A stretch of 25,226 bases of DNA from Flavobacteriaceae bacterium. GTDB taxonomy: Bacteria; Bacteroidota; Bacteroidia; Flavobacteriales; Flavobacteriaceae. Within the stretch, counting starts at the first letter, position 1. Every line of letters starts with the position of its first letter. The stretch covers positions 1-25,226 of the forward strand of contig JALRDC010000051.1 of the NCBI GenBank assembly GCA_023262245.1, written 5' to 3'. Under the pieces are notes generated by a model. It was not told the origin of the DNA, made no database searches, and saw nothing but the letters and a program-made list of their open reading frames with translations. The translations under genes were made by a program, and so were the position numbers. Positions 5,978-14,445 of the stretch are shown here, in pieces.

Positions 5978-7712
5978 ATTCCAAAAAAGCTTTGCGCTAA
6001 TTGTTTTTTTTGTTGGAGTTAGTTCTGCACAAAATAAAGACGACCAGACCATTGGAACGCAAGAGGTTTTGGTTGTAAAATCCTATTCTCCTAGTTTGTC
6101 TGATGCATTTAAAATAAAATCAACTCCCCAACTTCCCGACAGCTTGTCTTCAACAGAGAAGGAATTGGCATACAAAATTCAAGAAGTGCCCGTGGTTTCC
6201 ACTTTTCAACCGAATAAGGCATCACCACTCAAATTGCAACAGCGTTCCTCATACACGCCTTATAACACCCTTTTTAGCGGAGCCTTAGGCAATAAAAACC
6301 AACTGCTATTTAATGTTTCAAGTGTAATTGAGTTAGACCGTACGCAGCGCTTTGGCTTGCAATTTTTCCGGGATGGGTTTGGAAGTAATTTGAATAATAC
6401 CCTCTTAAAAAGCAACCAAAAATACAGTCGTTTTGGATTGCATCACAATTTGCGGAGTTCTGATTACAATGCCAACACGCAATTGCTGTTTACATCTAAC
6501 ACCCATAATTATTTTGGTTTGTATGATACCAATTGGGATGGCTTATTATTAGGCACAATAAATCCAGAAATCAGAAGGAACTTTTTTAAACTAAGAACAC
6601 ATTGGAATTGGTATGATTTTTTGTTGAGATCGATAAGTTTTCAAGCCAATTTAAACGCAGATAATTACAATACAACAGAGCAACAAATAGCATTGCAATC
6701 CATTTTAGAGTTAGAAATGGGTGAAGGTAAAATAAAATTAGAGGCAGATGCTACAGGTTTCAATACCCGCTTTGAGAATTCCTTTTTTGAGCGAAGTATA
6801 GAAGAATACACTCAAGGTTTAACAGAGCTAAGAGTATATTGGCAGCACCTACGTAATGATTTAAAAGTAAAAATTGGGGCAGGGGGTTCTTATGTATTTG
6901 GTGCGGATCAGCTCGCAACCCATTTGTTTTACTATCCTCATCTGGAAGTATCTTATCAAAAAGCTGGAAATGTGATCAGTCCTTATCTCAAAGCAGCAGG
7001 GGGAGTGGAGTTAAACACCTATAAATCATTATCTACAATCAATCCTTACTTGGCTCCTTCAACTCCTTTAGTCCCAACTTTTAATCAATACAACGCTTCC
7101 CTAGGAATTCGTTCCCGCCTAGCATCAATACTGAATTTTGATCTTAGTGTTTTATACGATCAGGTAGAAAACTTCAGTTATTTCGAACGCTTGCCTTTTG
7201 ATAGCAGTAATGAGGAGGATGGATATCGTTTATCAAATTCTTTTCAAAACCAATATGTCAACACAGATTTCTATGGCTTTAAAGCGGGAATAGGGATTGA
7301 TATTACCAAGAATAACTTTGTCCGTTTCGAAACTTTGTACCGTTATTTTGAAACAGATAACGACCAAGCTTTGTGGAATATTCCTGCCTTAGAAATGAAT
7401 TGGGAAAGTCAGTTTAAATGGAACGATCGTTTGGTACTTTCGTTAAACGGTAGTTTGTGGGGAGACCGAAAGGCTGCGATACGCCCTATCTTCCTTGAAC
7501 AAGACATCACCAATGTCCAAATTACACCAGAGAACCTTCCTTTATTTATTACCACTACCGCGCATCTTACTTTTAAGATCACAGAACAATTTGATGCTTT
7601 TGTAAAGGGGAGATTTAATTCTCAAGGAATCCACGGTCGCTGGGCATATTTTAGAGAAGCACCAATGTTATTGCTGGGGGGGATAACTTATAAGTTTGAT
7701 TTTCAATACTAA
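5970..7712 (+). CDS. Predicted outer-membrane beta-barrel protein paired with the TPR protein
   Basis: A 580-aa protein with a signal peptide (about 1-20, ending SSAQ). A conserved-looking N-terminal stretch, EVLVVKSYSPSLSDAFKI (about 32-49), precedes a long region of alternating polar and aromatic residues that ends in ITYKFDFQY, as expected for a barrel closing on an aromatic C-terminus. Proteins of this shape in Bacteroidota are sometimes loosely labelled TonB-dependent receptors, but no plug domain is recognisable here. The ATG overlaps the TPR gene by 8 nt, so translation is probably coupled. A possible role is an outer-membrane partner for the TPR scaffold; this is inference only. Confidence 0.7.
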   Translation: MNKFQKSFALIVFFVGVSSAQNKDDQTIGTQEVLVVKSYSPSLSDAFKIKSTPQLPDSLSSTEKELAYKIQEVPVVSTFQPNKASPLKLQQRSSYTPYNTLFSGALGNKNQLLFNVSSVIELDRTQRFGLQFFRDGFGSNLNNTLLKSNQKYSRFGLHHNLRSSDYNANTQLLFTSNTHNYFGLYDTNWDGLLLGTINPEIRRNFFKLRTHWNWYDFLLRSISFQANLNADNYNTTEQQIALQSILELEMGEGKIKLEADATGFNTRFENSFFERSIEEYTQGLTELRVYWQHLRNDLKVKIGAGGSYVFGADQLATHLFYYPHLEVSYQKAGNVISPYLKAAGGVELNTYKSLSTINPYLAPSTPLVPTFNQYNASLGIRSRLASILNFDLSVLYDQVENFSYFERLPFDSSNEEDGYRLSNSFQNQYVNTDFYGFKAGIGIDITKNNFVRFETLYRYFETDNDQALWNIPALEMNWESQFKWNDRLVLSLNGSLWGDRKAAIRPIFLEQDITNVQITPENLPLFITTTAHLTFKITEQFDAFVKGRFNSQGIHGRWAYFREAPMLLLGGITYKFDFQY

Positions 7713-7739
7713 AAAATTCAAAATTTTAACTTAAAACAA

Positions 7740-7773
7740 TTTTGTGAACCACTCTCGATTTTTATTACATTTG
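7740..7773 (+). promoter_or_regulatory. Predicted promoter of the amidohydrolase gene
   Basis: A TTTTG -33 element (7740-7744) and a perfect -7 box TACATTTG (7766-7773) are separated by 21 nt, which fits the Bacteroidota primary sigma consensus. The ATG is 38 nt downstream of the -7 box. Confidence 0.6.
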
Positions 7774-7811
7774 TGACTTAAAAAAAGTAAAGACCCATCT
7801 TATTAAGATTT

Positions 7812-9449
7812 ATGAATAGATACTTTTTACTCCAAACATTATTTGTTCTTTCCTTAGTTCTAAATTCTTGTCAAAATAAAGTTGACTTAATTGTTCATAA
7901 CGCTACTGTATATACTCTGGATGAAAACAAAGGAATTGTATCAGCTTTTGTTGTGGATAAAGGTCGCTTTGTAGCAGTAGGTGGTGAGGAATTACTGGAA
8001 AAATATGCTGCAAAAAAGGTATTGGATTTACAAGAACTTCCTGTTTTTCCTGGATTTATTGACTCGCATTGTCATTTCATGAGTTTGGGACTTAGTCTTC
8101 AACAAGTAGATTTGAAAGGCACTCGCAGTTTTGAAGACGTAATCAATCGCGTTCAAGACTTTTCAAAGGGTAAAGAATTACAAGCTGTTTTAGGTCGCGG
8201 TTGGGACCAAAATGATTGGGAAGACAAAAAACTCCCTAACAAAGCTATCCTAGATGAATTGTATCCAGACATTCCAGTTGCTTTAAGACGTATTGATGGA
8301 CATGCGCTTTTAGTAAATCAAAAAGCGTTAGATCTAGCAGGAATTGACGAAACAACCGAGGTAGAAGGAGGCGCTATAATCAAAGAAAACGGAAAGCTAA
8401 CCGGAGTTTTGGTTGACACTCCAATGCGTTTAATCAATGAAATTTTACCCGATCCAACAAAACAAGAAAAAATAGAAGCCTTAAAAGCAGCCGAAAGAAT
8501 CAGTTTTGAAAATGGATTGACCACGGTTTCTGTAGCAGGTCTAAATAAAGAAGATATTTATTTAATAGACAGCCTTCATAAAGTTGGAGCATTAGATATA
8601 AAAGTATACGCCATGATTTCTAATACACAAGAAAACATGGATCACTTTTTAACTGAAGGACCTTTACGTACCGATAAGTTGAATGTCCGCTCTTTTAAAA
8701 TTTATGCTGATGGCGCATTGGGTTCACGGGGCGCAGCTCTTAAAAAACCTTATTCTGATTTATACGGACATAAAGGAGCCTTTGTCACCTCTAAAGACTC
8801 TATTGAGAAACTAGCTTACAAGCTTGCAACTACACCCTTTCAAATGAACACACACGCTATTGGAGACGCAGCAAATAAAGTTGTATTGGAAGCCTACAAT
8901 AAAGCGCTCGTGTTTTCAAACGATCCCAGATGGAGAATTGAACATTCCCAAATCATAGATACGGTCGATATTGCCTTATTTAACAGAAAAATAATCCCCT
9001 CAGTACAGCCTACACATGCGACAAGTGATATGTATTGGGCAGAAGACCGCTTAGGCTCTGAGCGTCTTGAAGGAGCCTATGCCAATAAAGCCCTACTTGA
9101 AAAATCAGGACGAATAGCATTAGGGACAGATTTTCCCGTAGAAGAAGTAAATCCCTTTATGACATTCTTTGCCGCTGTTGCTCGACAAGATGGAGAATTG
9201 TATCCCGAAGGAGGATACCTTCCTGAAAACAAGCTAAAAAGAATTGATGCCTTGAAGGGAATGACACTTTGGGGAGCCTATGCTAACTTTGAAGAGGGGT
9301 CGAAAGGATCTATTGAAATAAACAAGGCTGCAGACTTTATCATTTTAGATCGCAACATCATGGAAGTCAAAGAAAGCAGAATTCTTAAAGCAAGAATAGT
9401 TGCCACCCTGCTTGATGGAAACATAGTTTATAGCAATCGTATCAATTAG
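7812..9449 (+). CDS. Amidohydrolase-family lipoprotein (YtcJ-like, Amidohydro_3)
   Basis: A 545-aa metal-dependent hydrolase of the Amidohydro_3 group. A lipoprotein signal ends at LNSC with C20 as lipid-modified residue, so it sits on a membrane facing the periplasm. Metal and active-site candidates are H86-x-H88 (DSHCH), K296 (SFKIYADG), H348 (NTHAIGD), H378 (RIEHSQ) and D440 (LGTDFPVE). This is a complete set in the order usual for the family. Members hydrolyse C-N bonds in amides, formamides or cyclic imides, but the substrate here is unknown. It has its own promoter just upstream and stands alone between the barrel gene and asnB. Confidence 0.85.
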   Translation: MNRYFLLQTLFVLSLVLNSCQNKVDLIVHNATVYTLDENKGIVSAFVVDKGRFVAVGGEELLEKYAAKKVLDLQELPVFPGFIDSHCHFMSLGLSLQQVDLKGTRSFEDVINRVQDFSKGKELQAVLGRGWDQNDWEDKKLPNKAILDELYPDIPVALRRIDGHALLVNQKALDLAGIDETTEVEGGAIIKENGKLTGVLVDTPMRLINEILPDPTKQEKIEALKAAERISFENGLTTVSVAGLNKEDIYLIDSLHKVGALDIKVYAMISNTQENMDHFLTEGPLRTDKLNVRSFKIYADGALGSRGAALKKPYSDLYGHKGAFVTSKDSIEKLAYKLATTPFQMNTHAIGDAANKVVLEAYNKALVFSNDPRWRIEHSQIIDTVDIALFNRKIIPSVQPTHATSDMYWAEDRLGSERLEGAYANKALLEKSGRIALGTDFPVEEVNPFMTFFAAVARQDGELYPEGGYLPENKLKRIDALKGMTLWGAYANFEEGSKGSIEINKAADFIILDRNIMEVKESRILKARIVATLLDGNIVYSNRIN

Positions 9450-9580
9450 TTCCACTTAACAACATTCACTTTTACGCTCTTTCTTCTCAAAGAAATTATA
9501 ATAATATAGTCTTTTTAAATAAAACAATTTAATTTATTAAGACAAATACTAAATGTGTTTAATTTTTTTAAACAAAAACA

Positions 9581-9588
9581 TACTTTTG
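9581..9588 (+). promoter_or_regulatory. Predicted -7 box of the asnB promoter
   Basis: TACTTTTG is a perfect TAnnTTTG match ending 15 nt before the asnB ATG. The -33 region about 20 nt upstream reads TGTGTTT and is a weak match. The leader would be only about ten bases. Confidence 0.55.
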
Positions 9589-9603
9589 GCAAAAAATTAA
9601 ATT

Positions 9604-11274
9604 ATGTGCGGTATTTTATGTGCTTTTGAATTGAAACAGACCAGTGAAGAGATCAGACCACAGGTCCTTGAAATGTCCAAAAAGTTACGACATCGGGGTC
9701 CTGATTGGAGTGGGATTTATGATGCTCCCAATGCAATACTTTCTCATGAACGATTGGCTATCGTAGACCCTACCTCAGGAAAACAACCTTTGATCAGCCC
9801 TTCTGAAAATCTCATCCTTGCTGCTAACGGAGAAATATACAATCACCGCAATCTCAGAAGTGGTTTGGAGTCCGAATATGCGTTTAAAACACAGTCCGAT
9901 TGTGAGGTAATACTGGCTCTATATGAAAAGGAAGGCAAGGACTTTGTCAAGAGGCTCAATGGAATTTTTGCTTTTGCAATTTACGATCAAGCTAAAGATG
10001 AATATTTTATCGCCCGTGACCACATCGGAATCATCCCACTTTACATGGGATGGGACGGCAATGGTACTTTCTATGTTGCTTCTGAATTGAAGGCTTTAGA
10101 AGGAGTCTGTTCAAAAATCGAATTATTTCCTCCGGGGCATTACCTACACAGTTCTGATCCGGCTCCAGTAAAATGGTATGATACAGAATGGGAAAGCTAT
10201 GAAGCAGTAAAAAACAATCAAACATCTATAGAGGATCTGCATGATGCATTATCCGATGCAGTCCACCGTCAGTTGATGAGTGATGTTCCTTATGGGGTTT
10301 TACTTTCAGGAGGTTTGGACTCTTCAATAACCTCTGCTCTTGCCAAAAAATTTGCTGCCAAGCGAGTAGAGTCTGATGATACTCAAGCAGCGTGGTGGCC
10401 ACAACTCCATTCCTTTTCTGTAGGTTTGGAAGGATCACCAGACCTTGCAGCAGCTCAAGAAGTAGCCAAGCATATTGGAACAGTACACCATGAGATCAAA
10501 TTTACCATACAAGAGGGCTTAGACGCCATCCGCGAAGTAATTTACCATCTTGAGACTTATGATATCACTACCATACGCGCCTCCACGCCCATGTACTTAA
10601 TGGCACGAGCAATCAAAGCGTTAGGAATTAAAATGGTGCTTTCCGGAGAGGGTGCAGACGAATTGTTTGGTGGCTACCTCTATTTTCATAAAGCACCCAA
10701 CGCAAAGGAGTTTCACGAAGAAACGGTTCGTAAATTAGATAAACTGCATCAATATGACTGCCTTAGAGCCAATAAATCTCTTGCAGCCTGGGGCATTGAA
10801 GGTCGTGTACCTTTTTTAGACAAGGAGTTCATAGAGGTAGCGATGCGATTGAATCCAAAAGACAAAATGATTACTCAGGAACGAATGGAAAAATGGGTGC
10901 TTAGAAAAGCCTTCGAAAAATATTTACCAGAAAGTGTTGCTTGGCGTCAAAAAGAACAGTTTTCTGATGGAGTTGGTTACAGTTGGATTGACACCTTAAA
11001 GGAACTAGTGGAAGAAGAAGTTACGGACGAGCAAATGACTAATGCACATTACCGCTTTCCAGTGCAGACACCACAAAATAAAGAAGAATTTTATTATCGC
11101 AGCATTTTCGAATCTCATTTCCCTAGCGAAACAGCCGCATTAAGCGTCCCTTCTGTGCCGTCTGTAGCTTGTAGTACTCCTGTTGCATTAGCTTGGGACG
11201 AGGCTTTTAAAAACCAAAACGACCCCAGTGGAAGAGCAGTAGCTAATGTGCATGAAAAAAGCTATGGTGAATAG
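9604..11274 (+). CDS. asnB: Asparagine synthetase B, glutamine-hydrolysing
   Basis: A 556-aa cytosolic enzyme that makes asparagine from aspartate, glutamine and ATP. The N-terminal glutaminase starts MCGI with nucleophile C2, plus R50, N75-G76 and D99 for glutamine binding. The C-terminal synthetase domain has the pyrophosphate loop SGGLDSS (235-241) and the GEGADELFGGY segment. Length and the C-terminal DPSGRAV region match the E. coli AsnB type (554 aa). Nothing is missing or fused. A -7 box lies immediately upstream and an intrinsic terminator overlaps the stop codon, so it is probably transcribed alone. Confidence 0.95.
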   Translation: MCGILCAFELKQTSEEIRPQVLEMSKKLRHRGPDWSGIYDAPNAILSHERLAIVDPTSGKQPLISPSENLILAANGEIYNHRNLRSGLESEYAFKTQSDCEVILALYEKEGKDFVKRLNGIFAFAIYDQAKDEYFIARDHIGIIPLYMGWDGNGTFYVASELKALEGVCSKIELFPPGHYLHSSDPAPVKWYDTEWESYEAVKNNQTSIEDLHDALSDAVHRQLMSDVPYGVLLSGGLDSSITSALAKKFAAKRVESDDTQAAWWPQLHSFSVGLEGSPDLAAAQEVAKHIGTVHHEIKFTIQEGLDAIREVIYHLETYDITTIRASTPMYLMARAIKALGIKMVLSGEGADELFGGYLYFHKAPNAKEFHEETVRKLDKLHQYDCLRANKSLAAWGIEGRVPFLDKEFIEVAMRLNPKDKMITQERMEKWVLRKAFEKYLPESVAWRQKEQFSDGVGYSWIDTLKELVEEEVTDEQMTNAHYRFPVQTPQNKEEFYYRSIFESHFPSETAALSVPSVPSVACSTPVALAWDEAFKNQNDPSGRAVANVHEKSYGE

Positions 11275-11283
11275 CTCTTTTTT
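11260..11283 (+). terminator. Intrinsic terminator overlapping the asnB stop codon
   Basis: AGCTAT (11260-11265) pairs with ATAGCT (11271-11276) around a 5-nt loop, followed by C and six T (11278-11283). The right arm contains the TAG stop codon. The 6-bp stem is short but the T run is good. Confidence 0.6.
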
Positions 11284-11386
11284 AAGAAAGAAAACGGCAT
11301 TAAAAACAAGATTTTTTGCACACTCAAATGTTAATAACTTCCCCTTATTGACAAGGCTTTAGACACTCTTCTAGGGGCTAATTCGG

Positions 11387-11394
11387 TATATTTG
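11387..11394 (+). promoter_or_regulatory. Predicted -7 box of the gyrB promoter
   Basis: TATATTTG is a perfect TAnnTTTG box 38 bp before the gyrB ATG. A TTGAC lies further upstream (11348) but 36 nt away, too far for a normal -33 element. Confidence 0.5.
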
Positions 11395-11432
11395 TTAGTC
11401 GGTGGTTTCACAGGCAAAAAACCAAACAAATT

Positions 11433-13373
11433 ATGAGTGACGAAAATCAAAAAAATCAATATTCAGCAGACAGTATTCAAGCCCTCGAAGGGATGGAGCA
11501 CGTCCGTATGCGACCCTCGATGTATATTGGTGATGTTGGTACTAGAGGACTACACCATTTAGTATACGAAGTTGTAGATAATTCAATTGATGAAGCTCTT
11601 GCAGGACATTGTGATCAAATAATGGTCATCATCAATGAAGACAATTCGATAACCACCAAAGATAACGGAAGGGGAATTCCTGTTGGAATCCATAAAAAAG
11701 AAGGAGTTTCTGCGCTTGAAGTCGTCATGACTAAAATTGGTGCTGGAGGAAAGTTTGATAAAGACTCGTATAAAGTATCTGGTGGACTTCATGGAGTAGG
11801 GGTTTCTTGTGTTAACGCGCTCTCGGAAAGTTTGAAAGCTACCGTATACCGTGAGGGAAAAATTTGGCAACAAGAGTATCAACGCGGAAAAGTGATCGCT
11901 CCTGTGGCAAGTATCGGAGATACTTCCGAAACAGGAACCGAAGTAACCTTTAAGCCAGATCCACAAATTTTTCTTCAAACACTAGACTACAGCTACGAAA
12001 CTTTGTCGTTGCGTATGCGAGAACTTTCCTATCTTAATAAAGGGATTAAAATCGTTATCATCGATAGAAGGAATAAGGATGAAAATGGAGCATTTATTTC
12101 GGATACTTTTCAATCCAAAGAAGGCTTAAAAGAATTCATCCATTTTCTAGACGAATCTAGAGAAGCCATTATTGGTGATGTAATTGCCATGGAAGGAGAA
12201 AAAAATGAAGTTCCTGTCGAGGTAGCAATGATTTACAATACTTCGTTTTCGGAAAACCTGCATTCCTATGTAAACAATATTAATACACATGAAGGAGGAA
12301 CCCATCTTTCAGGATTTAGAAGGGGTCTTACAACTACATTAAAGAAATATGCTGATAGCTCTGGGCTGCTAGATAAACTTAAATTTGAAATAGCAGGAGA
12401 TGATTTTAGAGAGGGATTAACAGCTATTATCTCAGTAAAGGTAGCCGAGCCTCAGTTTGAGGGTCAGACCAAGACAAAATTGGGAAATAGAGAAGTAACT
12501 TCCGCGGTCTCACAAGCTGTTTCTGAGATGCTTGAAAATTATTTAGAGGAAAATCCCAATGATGCCAAAACCATTGTACAAAAAGTAATTCTTGCTGCTC
12601 AGGCCCGTCATGCAGCTCGAAAAGCAAGAGAAATGGTACAGCGTAAGACGGTGATGAGTGGAGGCGGACTTCCAGGGAAGCTTTCTGATTGTTCCGAACA
12701 AGATCCAACACTTTGTGAGGTATTCCTTGTTGAGGGGGACTCTGCTGGAGGAACGGCCAAGCAAGGGAGAGATCGAAATTTTCAGGCCATCCTCCCGTTG
12801 CGTGGAAAAATCTTGAATGTTGAAAAAGCCATGCAACATAAGGTGTTTGAAAACGAGGAAATTAGAAACATTTATACAGCCCTTGGTGTAACCATAGGTA
12901 CAGAGGAAGACAGTAAAGCCCTGAATTTAGAAAAATTGAGGTATCACAAAATTGTAATCATGTGTGATGCTGATGTAGATGGAAGCCATATTTCTACTCT
13001 AATTTTGACGTTCTTTTTCAGATATATGAAGGAATTGATAGAGGCAGGATATATTTATATTGCAACGCCACCGCTTTATTTAGTAAAAAAAGGGCAGAAG
13101 AAAGATTATGCGTGGAATGATGACCAAAGAGATATGCTACTCAAAGAGTTTGGCTCGGGGGCTTCTGTTCAACGCTACAAAGGATTAGGGGAAATGAATG
13201 CAGAACAGTTATGGGATACTACCATGAATCCTGAAGAACGTACACTAAGACAAGTAACGATTGATAATGGTGGCGAGGCAGATCGTGTTTTCTCTATGCT
13301 AATGGGAGATGAAGTGCCTCCCCGCAGAGAATTTATTGAGAAAAATGCAATCTACGCCAATATTGATGTGTAA
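11433..13373 (+). CDS. gyrB: DNA gyrase subunit B
   Basis: A 646-aa ATPase subunit of gyrase, which introduces negative supercoils together with GyrA. The GHKL ATPase domain has catalytic E46, N50 (VDNSIDEA), DNGRGIP (77-83) and GGLHGVG (117-123). The TOPRIM domain has the EGDSAGG motif near 434 and DADVDGS (512-518). The C-terminal QRYKGLGEMN segment is intact. The length is that of GyrB proteins without the large insertion present in E. coli (804 aa). ParE is a close paralogue, but the QRYKGLGEMNAEQLW ending favours GyrB. The mdh gene follows after 38 bp on the same strand. Confidence 0.93.
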   Translation: MSDENQKNQYSADSIQALEGMEHVRMRPSMYIGDVGTRGLHHLVYEVVDNSIDEALAGHCDQIMVIINEDNSITTKDNGRGIPVGIHKKEGVSALEVVMTKIGAGGKFDKDSYKVSGGLHGVGVSCVNALSESLKATVYREGKIWQQEYQRGKVIAPVASIGDTSETGTEVTFKPDPQIFLQTLDYSYETLSLRMRELSYLNKGIKIVIIDRRNKDENGAFISDTFQSKEGLKEFIHFLDESREAIIGDVIAMEGEKNEVPVEVAMIYNTSFSENLHSYVNNINTHEGGTHLSGFRRGLTTTLKKYADSSGLLDKLKFEIAGDDFREGLTAIISVKVAEPQFEGQTKTKLGNREVTSAVSQAVSEMLENYLEENPNDAKTIVQKVILAAQARHAARKAREMVQRKTVMSGGGLPGKLSDCSEQDPTLCEVFLVEGDSAGGTAKQGRDRNFQAILPLRGKILNVEKAMQHKVFENEEIRNIYTALGVTIGTEEDSKALNLEKLRYHKIVIMCDADVDGSHISTLILTFFFRYMKELIEAGYIYIATPPLYLVKKGQKKDYAWNDDQRDMLLKEFGSGASVQRYKGLGEMNAEQLWDTTMNPEERTLRQVTIDNGGEADRVFSMLMGDEVPPRREFIEKNAIYANIDV

Positions 13374-13406
13374 TTTTGCACTTGAAACTTGATTAATTTA
13401 AATTTT
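13374..13406 (+). promoter_or_regulatory. Possible mdh promoter
   Basis: TTTTG (13374-13378), 20 nt, then TAAATTTT (13399-13406). This is the same combination and spacing as the predicted cassette promoter. It ends only 5 nt before the mdh ATG, so a message from it would be leaderless or nearly so. It may be chance in an AT-rich gap, with mdh read from the gyrB promoter. Confidence 0.3.
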
Positions 13407-13411
13407 AATAG

Positions 13412-14344
13412 ATGAAAGTCACGATTGTTGGGGCAGGAAATGTTGGTGCCTCTTGTGCCGAGTATATTGCTCAGAAACAAATAGCAAGTAAAGTTGTATT
13501 ATTAGATATTAAAGAAGGTTTTGCAGAAGGAAAAGCTTTGGATCTTTACCAAACTGCAACTACATTAGGATTTAATACCTCCATAACAGGTGTTACAAAT
13601 GACTACGCTGCCACCTCCGGAAGTGATGTCGTTGTCATAACTTCTGGAGTCCCAAGAAAACCGGGTATGACAAGAGAAGAACTGATAGGGATTAATGCAG
13701 GTATTGTAAAAAAAGTCTCTGAAAGTATATTAGAGTACTCTCCCAACGCCATCATTGTCGTGGTTTCAAATCCAATGGATACCATGACTTACTTGGCACT
13801 AAAGGCTACAGGACTTCCAAAGAATCGTATCATTGGTATGGGAGGCGCTTTGGATAGTTCTAGATTTAAAACCTATCTTTCCTTAGCTTTAGACAAACCT
13901 GCAAATGATATTCAAGGGATGGTTATAGGAGGACATGGAGATACCACAATGATTCCTTTAACACGTTTGGCAAGCTATAATGGTGCACCCGTTTCACAGT
14001 ACTTGGACAAAGAAACTTTAGAAAAAGTTTCAGCAGATACCATGGTAGGTGGAGCCACTTTAACCAAGCTGTTAGGAACTTCTGCATGGTATGCGCCTGG
14101 TGCTTCGGTAGCTTATTTGGTAGAAAGTATCTTAAATGACTACAAAAGAATGATTCCATGTTCCGTGCTCTTAGAAGGAGAATACGGACTAAAGGATATT
14201 TGTATAGGAGTTCCTTGTATCATTGGAGCCAATGGAATCGAATCCATTATTGACATCCAATTAAATGCTGCTGAGCAAGCACTTCTTAACGAAAGTGCTG
14301 AAAAAGTTCATGCAATGAATACTGCTCTTAAAGAGATTCTTTAA
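13412..14344 (+). CDS. mdh: Malate dehydrogenase (NAD-dependent)
   Basis: A 310-aa enzyme that oxidises malate to oxaloacetate in the TCA cycle. It belongs to the LDH-like MDH type. The Rossmann loop is GAGNVG (7-12) and D32 after the second beta strand favours NAD over NADP. Substrate-binding arginines are R82, R88 and R151, with N120 and catalytic H175 (GGHGD). An arginine at 82 (GVPRKPGM) rather than the glutamine of LDH favours malate. Length is normal. It lies 38 bp after gyrB and may share its transcript. Confidence 0.93.
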   Translation: MKVTIVGAGNVGASCAEYIAQKQIASKVVLLDIKEGFAEGKALDLYQTATTLGFNTSITGVTNDYAATSGSDVVVITSGVPRKPGMTREELIGINAGIVKKVSESILEYSPNAIIVVVSNPMDTMTYLALKATGLPKNRIIGMGGALDSSRFKTYLSLALDKPANDIQGMVIGGHGDTTMIPLTRLASYNGAPVSQYLDKETLEKVSADTMVGGATLTKLLGTSAWYAPGASVAYLVESILNDYKRMIPCSVLLEGEYGLKDICIGVPCIIGANGIESIIDIQLNAAEQALLNESAEKVHAMNTALKEIL

Positions 14345-14383
14345 TGTCAAAGTATTTTCTAGGAGTATTAATCGCACTTAGAG

Positions 14384-14414
14384 TTGTCAATTCTTTGGTT
14401 TAATCCTATATTTG
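14384..14414 (+). promoter_or_regulatory. Predicted secDF promoter
   Basis: TTG (14384-14386), 20 nt, then a perfect -7 box TATATTTG (14407-14414). Transcription should begin near 14420. A TTG start codon at 14425 would then be almost leaderless, so this promoter supports the ATG at 14446 as the translation start. Confidence 0.6.
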
Positions 14415-14445
14415 CTCGCCTTAATTGAGCTTTAATTTTATTGAA

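Noticed and set aside
7712..7738. AAAATT/AATTTT inverted repeat after the barrel gene as a terminator
   Set aside because: The stem is all A-T with a tiny loop and no proper T tract; too weak to call.
9282..9287. GCTAAC inside the amidohydrolase gene, and another at 9823-9828 in asnB
   Set aside because: Both lie in conserved coding sequence with no palindrome partner.
9480..9500. TTTCTT/AAGAAA repeat after the amidohydrolase gene
   Set aside because: Six A-T pairs dominated by homopolymer runs and no T tract afterwards; likely chance.
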